Below, one piece after another: positions 56,420 through 64,000 of a stretch of DNA of 64,000 nt. The stretch's first letter is position 1. Every line of letters starts with the position of its first letter. Source of the DNA: Anisus vortex (lineage: Eukaryota > Mollusca > Gastropoda > Planorbidae); assembly GCA_949126835.1 (NCBI GenBank), contig OX421495.1, forward strand, positions 21,008,958-21,072,957, given 5' to 3'. The notes beneath the pieces are model-generated. The model made no database searches. It was not told where the DNA came from and worked only from the letters and a program-made list of their open reading frames with translations. A program made the translations under genes and the position numbers.

Positions 56420-57874
56420 TTAAGATGCAGCACTCAGGTCATCTGTCAGTCTGTTTTTGGTATCAGATTTGATATAATTTAAAGTTGAAAACAGCTGATC
56501 ACAAGCATAAGATAACCCATACAAAGAAAGAAGTTCAATCCCAAGTGCTTTCATCGACTTGAAATTATTTGGCAGAGAACTCCACACTTTAAGGATTTCA
56601 TCACCAGAACTACCAACTGTGTTGTCCTTGGTCATCCTTTCACACTATATCTTCTCAAGCGTTTGGCGCAGATAATAGAATTTATTTTTCCAGATAGAGC
56701 TTTCTTAAAATTTCAAGGGCTCTATTTCCAGTTTTTTTTTAATCTAACCACCATAATCAGGAAAGATCAAGTTCTTCAAATTTGGCTTTATCTGGGGAAG
56801 TAAGAAAACAGAGGGTTGTCTCCATCTTACGGAACTGTACACATCTAATACTGAAATTCTCTTTTGCAGCTGTTACAGTGCTAGAAAATTCCTAATAGAT
56901 TTCCTGATGACTTGTAGGATTGTCGGTAGATGTTATAGAATTTTGTAAATGCATTTTTACGTTTGGAAAATATTTCAGCTGCCCACTTTGTAGGTCTCTT
57001 TTAAAAACCTGCAGTTTTCTATCAAATGTTCTGATATCACAAAACATAATTTATGCTGTTTTTCCTGAATCTTGCAGCTTTTTATTCAGTTCATTGAATT
57101 CATTTCATTGAAATGTGCTGTAAAATCTGTAAAAAAAAACAACAACATAAGGTTGGTAGGCCTAAGCCAGACCATATCAGTGAGCTGTGGATAATCCTGT
57201 CCCTTTTGAAAAATAAAAAGCCTAATTCCATCCAAGCATGCTACAAATCTATCCAATACTCGCCCTCTGCTTAGCCACTTTACATTATTGTACATGGGTA
57301 AAGTATTATACTGCGCCTTGACCTCATCAAGAAGTGCATGAAACTGTCGACAAATAAGAGCACGAGCCATGATGTAATTGACCATTTTCGTGACATCTTT
57401 GAGGATATCATCTTATTTCTTGCTGCTATCCCTGGCACAAAGAGCGTCTTCGTGTATAATACAGTGAAACTGAACGACTGTGTGTTTAGCTTCTTGAAAA
57501 TAAAAACTGTTTGAAACCAGATGCGTCCTCCACCATGGGAGGTGCCCCGTCACTAGTAACTGAAACAATTTTTTTCTGGTTTTATATCTTGTGCCAACAA
57601 AGGTTTCATAATTAATAGCATTATGGCTGGTCTAGCGGTTAGTTCACCGGACTGTCAACCAAAAACCAACTGACAGGTCGCGGGTTCTATCCCTGTCTAG
57701 TTTTGGGCCTAGTGGACGTAATAATCTTCTACCTAGAAGGAACGTCTGTGAACTTATAAAATAAGATAAGATCCCTCGTGTTCTTTCAAGCATATATAAC
57801 AATTTCACTAGCCCTTCTCTCATAATGTCACCAATTGCATAACACAATATTACAGCAAGCCTATAGGCTTTCAC
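56420..57874 (-). pseudogene. hAT transposase of element C, broken
   Basis: Minus-strand pieces: YRLAVILCYAIGDIMREGLV (near 57780-57870), then the SINE insertion, then MVNYIMARALICRQFHALLD, EVKAQYNTLPMYNNVKWLSR and GRVLDRFVACLDG (57180-57385), then the C-terminal dimerisation motif GIELLSLYGLSYACDQLFST followed by LNYIKSDTKNRLTDD (56430-56560). The last is the clearest hATC signature in the window. Multiple frame breaks make it inactive. Confidence 0.8.
57625..57775 (+). mobile_element. tRNA-derived SINE (type 2), copy 2
   Basis: A-box-like TGGTCTAGCGGTTAG, B-box-like GGTTCTATCCC at 57683-57693, then GGGCCTAGTGGACGTAATAA, hairpin-like CTTCTACCTAGAAGG, AACGTCT and terminal AAATAAGATAAG. It is shorter than the copy at 8844 by about 30 bp between B box and tail. 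Confidence 0.8.
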
Positions 57875-58141
57875 CCAAGCACATGGAATATCAGGCAGCC
57901 TTTTAAATTGACGTTCCCATCCCCTGCGGTGTGGCCATAACTAAGTTTTTATTTATTTTTTGTTTAATGCTCGCGTGCCCACAGAAATGGCGCGCTTGCC
58001 ATAGGTTCGCCATCGCTGCCCTAACTCTTAACTTCGGTATTTTAACGCCCCCCCCCCCCCCCGTCTTGCCTAAATGAACATCATATTTTTATGTTTAAGT
58101 CGGCACCGGCTACAATTTTGTTTTTAATCTCTTACTGTGAG

Positions 58142-58359
58142 CAATACGTTTGAAATCAGCAAGAAAAGCGATCGGGACACTGTGTACGGGTCACTCAGTG
58201 GCCTGATGGACAAGAAACGCGCCAGGAAACCAGGGGACGTAGGAGGCGACGAGGCGGAAGGAGAGAGCAGCGTGGACAGAGAGGTCAAGTCTTTAGTCGG
58301 GGGCGACAAACGCCAGCCGGCCAAGGAAGGTGTCCGGGACTCCGTGTCCATTATAGAAG
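58142..58359 (+). CDS. WSC protein exon 6: charged juxtamembrane segment
   Basis: A pyrimidine-rich tract and acceptor TACTGTGAG precede it. Encodes NTFEISKKSDRDTVYGSLSG, then a Lys/Asp/Glu/Gly-rich stretch to DSVSIIE, with no cysteines, consistent with a flexible extracellular stalk. It starts in phase 2, so it does not follow exon 5 directly. It ends in phase 1 before GTATTT. It begins 124 bp after a hAT copy that ends at 58018. Confidence 0.65.
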
Positions 58360-58941
58360 GTATTTTTTTTATAGTTCACTTTCGATTTAGATTGATTTAA
58401 AAGGAGTAGACTATATTATATGGGGTCTGCTAGGTCTAAAGACCTTGTCCAGTTCTCCAGCGAAAGAGCGTAAGAGACTTTTGTGTAACACAGTCCGATC
58501 TTATGTGTGTGTCGTTGTCGTGACCACTCATGTGGTCACTTAATCCATGCACTATAGAGTGTCTGGAGTACCAGTAGAAAGCATCGTGAAATGAAATGTT
58601 ACCCATTCACTGCCTCGTGACAGTATCTTGTAATATACAAACACTTTAATATTGCTATTATGAAATAGGCTCCATTACTTGCATATTAATGAATACTTGA
58701 GAATTTTTTCATAGCACAGACTACTGTAGTACCTTTGGTTTGATAAAATACTGCACTACTGTTGATGTCATTGACTACTGACTACTGATGTACTTTGATA
58801 GTTGACCAATATACTACAGTACTAATGATAGTAAAGACTACAAAAGTAATTATTAAAGTGATAGAGTTCTGGACTAGGTTGACTGATGCTGCTGACCAGT
58901 GCTGCTTATGTAGCCTACCCTATTTTGTTATTTCCATACAG

Positions 58942-59062
58942 TGCCCGGCGGTACCAAGGAGAACACGAAGCCTGAAGTGGATAGCAGCACGATTCTGATT
59001 CTGACAGCTGTGGTCATCGGATTCCTGGTGTTCACCATAGCCTTCACCTGCTACCTGTACTC
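58942..59062 (+). CDS. WSC protein exon 7: transmembrane helix
   Basis: Acceptor TTTCCATACAG. TG completes a Val codon with the G of exon 6. It encodes PGGTKENTKPEVDSS, then TILILTAVVIGFLVFTIAF and TCYLYS, a single hydrophobic helix of about 22 residues. The donor GTAAGT follows two bases (phase 2), so at least one cytoplasmic exon should lie downstream. None could be identified. Confidence 0.8.
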
Positions 59063-59114
59063 GTAAGTCCTCCACCTACCACCCCTTCGCATTCCCCCAT
59101 CTCCCATTCTGAGC

Positions 59115-59152
59115 AATACTCATCTTGGTAGAAGGAGCGTCTGTAATGTATA
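59115..59152 (+). mobile_element. LINE/SINE 3' tail remnant in the last intron
   Basis: ATCTTGGTAGAAGGAGCGTC then TGTAATGTATAAGATA is the shared 3' tail. It begins about 50 bp after exon 7. Confidence 0.5.
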
Positions 59153-59159
59153 AGATACG

Positions 59160-60088
59160 AGCATAACTTATGTTGACACTTTGCTAATGCCACCTGTGCC
59201 CAGTTAACTGCACGCTTAACTTTGTTCCCTAAACGCACACATTAATATTGGTCATAATATTGGTCCAATATGCTGCAAATCTTAAAAATCTTGAGCCAAA
59301 CGTTGAACCTATTTGTACCAATACGATAATAATACAACGTGTTGTTAAGGCAGTAATTCACAAACCTTGTTTAAAAAAAAAAGTATTATTCTTGCCATGC
59401 CCCAACTTATAAGCAAATACAAACGCCTATTAGCCGGCGTCTATGGGTTAACACCATTATTGGTTTACTCAAATTAACAGTTTAAAGAAGCACTGAACTG
59501 GAACAGCCACATCCACTTTTAATTTAAAAAATATTAGTACTCTCGCACGTGATGTCGTTGTTGTTTTTTTTTACCCCAGTTCGACGGAGACGTGGTGGTC
59601 GGCGTTGGGAAACCACTGGTGTCAATACCACCTGACTAATTAGGTCATGTTTTTGGTTGACTGCTTTGTGCTGGTCTGGCCGGTGGGTGGGTGAAAATTG
59701 GAGAGGAGGAGGGAGAGGGGCAAAAGTGGAGTAATGGTTAGTGTGTCACGTGGATCTACTGACTCTTTCCCACCCCACCCCCTTTCCTCAAGAAGTCAAT
59801 AATTGCCAGTAAATGTTTGGAATACTAGGACGCGTATATTGTAGGACTGTGATGGTTGTCCAGGTGTCTCTCTTTGTTCAGGCCTAACACATAGGCGTTC
59901 GATAAAATTTTCTATGGTAGGGTGGGGGAGATATGGAGTAAAATAGGTATTGGTCCATATATTACGAACATTTCTGGAGAAGTGGGTAAGGCGGGGAGGG
60001 GGGGGGGATAGAGCAAACCCCAATTATTAGTAATCAGTACTATTAATAGAATACAATAAAAATAAAAGGAACGGTTACAGAATACCAA
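59160..60088. other. Unassigned DNA
   Basis: No exon or repeat recognised, apart from G/A-rich stretches near 59700-59720 and a G run at 59996-60008. Confidence 0.5.
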
Positions 60089-60202
60089 CTTACACATCCA
60101 GCACATAGTCATTAGGCCATATATAACTTACACATCCAGCCCATGGTCATTAGGCCATATATAACTTACACATCCAGCACATAGTCATTAGGCCCCATAT
60201 AT
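60089..60202. repeat. 38-bp tandem repeat, 3 copies
   Basis: Unit CTTACACATCCAGCACATAG then TCATTAGGCCATATATAA, with 1-3 changes between copies. Confidence 0.9.
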
Positions 60203-61314
60203 AAACACGTCCTTTTTTATTTAAACCTATAACACTAGAGCTTTAATATGTTTAGGTAGCAGCATCCAGATAGGTAGGTCCACTGGTAGTGAATTGAATT
60301 TCAAATGTGAGTTTCGACTTCAAATCCTGCTAATACAAATAATTTAAAAACGACGCAAGAAAGCTTTGGCAGCTTCACCCCCTCTACCACAGCCACTCCC
60401 TCCAAAACTTCGGAACCGATGTTACAACTGATGGACTATCAGACTGGGCATTGTAATATAGCCTACGTAAAATCTCCTTAGTATACCATGGCCAAGTAAA
60501 CCAGTAGACTCTGCATCACTAGTACCACGGACCAAAATGTCCATCCATTTTACACTTCTTGAATTTAATTACTATATCTCTCCCCCCCCCCCCTCCCACC
60601 TAAAAAGCCAAAACGTCCCCTCCATAAGCTGCTAATCTCACAAGATGTTAAATAGCTGTGCATTACTCTTTGTCTTCCCATTCAAAAGTATTAAAAAGAA
60701 TGAAAATGAAGCACAGTATTACTAGTTGGGACGACAGCAGTGTTTGTTTTAATGATTGTGAATTCTTATTACACCTAATAATGGAAGGTATTGGACAGCA
60801 ACTTAACTACTATTAACTGTGAGTACATGTTTTTATATTCACTCATGTTTTCAGCTTTCACCAGTTCTTATAAAGATTAGAATACGTTGCAACCTTTATA
60901 TTAAGTCTGCAGAAGATTCCCAAAATTAAAATAAAAGCCTTTGAATACATCTACTGTTAATATCCGAATTAGTTATTCCCTAGGGGTTCTTACTCTAAAA
61001 TCATTTTTAATTTCCGAACTTTTTTTTACATATTTTCCTGTAACTTTTAAAGATTCAATAAAAATTTTCACCAGAATGTGTGGAATTTCTCAAATAAAAG
61101 TATTCCAAATGTAAAAAAAATGTTTATGGATGTTGTTTAAGTTGAATATTTGACTTACAGAATCATTTCAGAAAAACGAACTTGGTGGCGTTTAAGGACT
61201 CCTCAACTTAACTAGATAGCCTATAATATAATAAAAAGTTGTTGTTTTTTTAATGTTAAAAAGTATTTTATGTTTAATGCAGTTTAGCAAAATGCACAAA
61301 CTTTCCTCATTCTT
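60203..61314. other. Unassigned DNA with a weak SINE-like segment
   Basis: At about 60440-60540, CAGACTGGGCATTGTAATAT and later CCAGTAGACTCTGCATCACT weakly resemble the type 1 SINE core. A C run is at 60582-60593. No exon recognised. Confidence 0.4.
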
Positions 61315-61800
61315 TGTCAGTTTTCCCAAACTTGAAAAATCAAGTCAGTTTTCCATAACTTGAAAAATCCAGTCACTTTTCCCAAGCTTTAAAAATCCAG
61401 TCATTTTTCCAGAAATTTAAAAATCAAGTCACTTTCCCCACACTTTAAAAATCCAGTCACTTTTCCCACACTTAAAAAATCCAGTCACTATTCCCAAACT
61501 TAAAAAATCCAGACACTTTTTCCAAACATTAAAAATCCAGTCACTTTTGCCAAACTTTAAAAATCCAGTCAATTTTCCCAAACTTTAAAAATCCAGTCAC
61601 TTTTCCCAAGCTTTAAAAATCCAGTCACTTTTCCCAAACTTTAAAAATTCAGTCATTTTTCCCACACTTTAGAAATCTAGTCACTATTCCCAAACTTAAA
61701 AAGTTCAGTCAATTTTCCCAAGCTTTAAAAATCTAGTCACTATTCCCAAGCTTTAAAAATCCAGTCACTTTTGCCAAACTTTAAAAATCCAGTCACTATG
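61315..61800. repeat. 28-bp minisatellite, about 17 copies
   Basis: Unit CAGTCACTTTTCCCAAACTT then TAAAAATC, with variants (CACACT, AAGCT, ACTATTCC). It is unrelated in sequence to the 28-bp satellite at 20690 despite equal length. Confidence 0.92.
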
Positions 61801-62032
61801 TGAGTTTTCCCAAACTATCCCAACCTATACATTTTCTCTTTATGAGTTATATAGACCATGAAAAGTGCATTCACTGATGGTCAAAATAAGTTAATTATTT
61901 TGTTTTGTTAAAGGCTACCATAGCATTACAGCAATTATAATATTTCTCTTTACAATTATGTTTAAAAAAATAAATATTGATATTTTATAAAACTTTTATT
62001 TTTAGTTTTAGTATTTTAACACCTATTACACT

Positions 62033-62465
62033 TACCGTATATATACTCACGTTTAAGTCGCACCGGTGTATATATCGCACCCCTAGTTTAAGATTTTTTT
62101 CCTTAAACGTTGTCATTGACCCGCGCAAAAGTCGCACCCCGACTTCCCGGGTTACACTGCTTTTTAATATCTCAAAAATGCATACCTTTTAAACATTAAA
62201 GTTACTAAATATTCACCCTAATTTGGAAACTTTCCTTAAAAAATTGTTTTAATCGTGCATAAGGCAAACATAATCAAATAACGGCTTATCCTAATAATTC
62301 TACACAACTCCAATCAACTATAGGGATTATGTAGGAAACTTTATGACAGAGTAGTGATGTTTTTCAAACTTTTCAAAAACAGTGTCGGGTGTATAAGTCG
62401 CACCCTTACTTTTTGTCAAAATTTTCTGTACAAAAAGTGCGACTTATACGCGAGAATATACGGTA
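62033..62465. mobile_element. MITE with inverted repeats, about 430 bp
   Basis: Left TACCGTATATATACTCACGT then TTAAGTCGCACC; right GTGCGACTTATACGCGAGAA then TATACGGTA. These are inverted repeats of about 30 bp. Inner copies of GTCGCACCC occur near both ends. TA at both borders could be a duplication or part of the repeat. Confidence 0.65.
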
Positions 62466-64000
62466 TATATTCTTTTGTAATTTCTATTGTACACTACTGA
62501 ATATTTCTGTATTTATTTATTAATGAACCTAAATAAAAAAAAGGGACAAATTTTCATTTTGGCCTCTGCATAAACAGGGTGTGGGCTTTATAAAGTATTT
62601 AATACATCAGCCAGTTGCTCACATTTAGCTAATGCGTGCGTGTCCCACCTCCCCCAAACTATAAGATCAATTCACAAAACAATAATTTCTTTTTTTTTTC
62701 TTTTTATTCCAATTCTATATAAAGATAATTTCATACACAACATTTTCCACTGTTTCAATAGGAAAAGAAAAGTTTAAAAAAAAAAAAAGAAATATTAACT
62801 AAACATTCTTTCAGAAAAAAAGTTTACCTTAATACTGAATTACAGACTGAATATAATAGTAGTAGAAATATTTTGTACACAGTAATAGCAAATACAGATA
62901 TACATAGTATTATAGAGTTTGTATAGATAAAATTATTTATATATATATATATTAATAATAAAATAAAATTTCACATAGTTAAAACAAAAAAAATACAAAA
63001 ATATAAAAGTCGAATATTTTTATATTAATGCGTATATTTGCTGGAATTAAATAATAAAGTTGCTTTGCGTGGCATGAAGTAAATAAAATAATTCTGTGAG
63101 ACTTTATGATTTATCAGGCAAATGAAGTAAAAAAATCACTAAAATCTTTTATGGCTATGGATATAATGATGGTGTGGCCAACACAATGCAGACTCCTTCA
63201 TAACTTTTTTTCACATTTTAAATTGATGGCCCACACACTACTCACCCCTGAAAACCTGGGTAGACTTTACAAAAAAAATTATTTGCACCTAGAGATCCTG
63301 AGTAAAACTAAAATCCAATGCCTTGAAATGTGGTAAAGATAAATATTAATTACCCATAGCTTTGTGAAGAGCAAATCCTTTTTTCTTCTTAAAAGATGTT
63401 TACATCCTCAGTTAATCCAACATCTAACACTACTAGCAGTTCTTTCAGCAGATTACAACAACAAAAAAAATGAACACATTTTACACAGACAAGTTGCATG
63501 TACTTTAAAAACAAAAATTGGGTCAAACAAACTCAGTTACTACTACTATTAAGTCAAGTAAAGTAATTAGCAGTGCATTCTATTGAACAACATACATTGT
63601 TTTTTAACTTAGCATTTTTCTTTGTTTCCACTAGCAACACATTGAAGGTCTTTTTTATATTTTTTTACTTAAAATATAAATAAAGCAGAAGCCTATGCTG
63701 TTAGAATGTAAATATTTGTTTCAAAACAATTTGATCATGCCTGTAAAAAAAATATGTAAAAAAAAATATGTAAAAAAATAAATTATTAATATGTTGTTTT
63801 TTTTAAGGTAGAAAAGTACATCCATGTTGTTGTTTATAAAATTTAAAACGAAGGGAAGTAAATCTAAGATACAAACAAGAAATGAAGGGAAGTAGATCTA
63901 AAAAAAGAAACAGAAAATGTTTGACACACTTACAAAATGCCTAAGAAAGTATTGCTTGAATATTCCAATGAAAATACTATTGAAACAATGAACATACTGA
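62466..64000. other. AT-rich DNA without recognised gene
   Basis: Frames at 63106-63336 and 63364-63552 have no motif and AT-driven composition. A GGGAAGTAAATCTA-like 38-bp duplication occurs near 63853-63900. The expected downstream exon of the WSC gene was not found. Confidence 0.5.

Larger units (their letters stand above)
56008..58018 (-). mobile_element. hAT element C, decayed, 2.0 kb
   Basis: Termini CAGTGATGGCGAACC and GGTTCGCCATCGCTG. Perfect 8-bp duplication CCCTAACT (56000-56007, 58019-58026). Same family and orientation as element B. A type 2 SINE interrupts the transposase at 57625-57775. It ends 124 bp before exon 6 of the WSC gene. Confidence 0.9.
36677..59062 (+). other. WSC-domain single-pass membrane protein gene (partial model)
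   Basis: Seven exons joined by phase: E1 36677-36752, E2 37990-38148, E3 38891-39022, E4 43745-43890, E5 49119-49266, E6 58142-58359, E7 58942-59062. The predicted protein has a signal peptide, two WSC domains, a charged Gly/Lys/Asp-rich stretch, and a transmembrane helix. The coding frame continues past E7 by phase 2. WSC domains are Cys-rich carbohydrate-binding modules of extracellular or membrane proteins, so a cell-surface binding or sensing role is inferred. Junctions E1-E2, E3-E4, E4-E5 and E6-E7 agree in phase. E5 ends in phase 1 but E6 begins in phase 2, so an exon is missing. The cytoplasmic tail exon was not found in 59063-64000. Confidence 0.75.

Overview
This is a window of animal (metazoan) genomic DNA. 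It is AT-rich, intron-bearing and dominated by transposable elements and satellites. The mix of a Gmr1-type Ty3/Gypsy element, many hAT-type DNA elements, tRNA-derived SINEs with a LINE-like tail, long GATA/TA/TC microsatellites and a multi-exon WSC-domain membrane protein fits a lophotrochozoan, most likely a gastropod mollusc. That assignment is inference. No bacterial-type operon, rRNA or CRISPR array was found.

The only host gene I can support lies on the + strand in the right half (about 36.68-59.06 kb, continuing past the last exon found). Seven exons were recognised: a signal-peptide exon, two exon pairs each encoding one WSC domain, a charged juxtamembrane exon and a transmembrane exon. 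Splice phases agree at every junction except E5/E6, which implies at least one unfound exon. The cytoplasmic tail after 59062 was not found. The introns hold most of the repeats of this half, including hAT copies and a 700-bp TCTG/TCTA satellite.

The most complete mobile element is an LTR retrotransposon at 11301-18461. It has two 599-bp LTRs with no difference seen by eye, a CTAC target duplication, a polypurine tract, and Gag, protease, integrase, reverse transcriptase and RNase H. Integrase lies upstream of reverse transcriptase, the Gmr1-type order rather than the usual Ty3/Gypsy order. One in-frame TGA at 15122-15124 interrupts the frame.

The left part (0.6-9.1 kb) is a stack of insertions. 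A hAT-type element is split by a 5'-truncated LINE, a retroposon with a U2 snRNA-like head sits at their junction, and a 73-bp piggyBac-like MITE and a tRNA-derived SINE lie in the right half. From 19 to 36 kb there are minisatellites (20-, 9- and 28-bp units), nested hAT-type MITEs, a decayed hAT transposase, LINE remnants and long microsatellites. From 40 to 58 kb there are more hAT-type copies, many with 8-bp target duplications, including two inserted back to back in the same palindromic GTCTAGAC target.

Two links between repeat families stand out. The tRNA-derived SINE shares its 3' tail with a local LINE family, suggesting mobilisation by that LINE. A fossil of the same SINE head also lies inside a non-autonomous hAT family that spread afterwards. 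All comparisons were made by eye; no alignment or database search was run.
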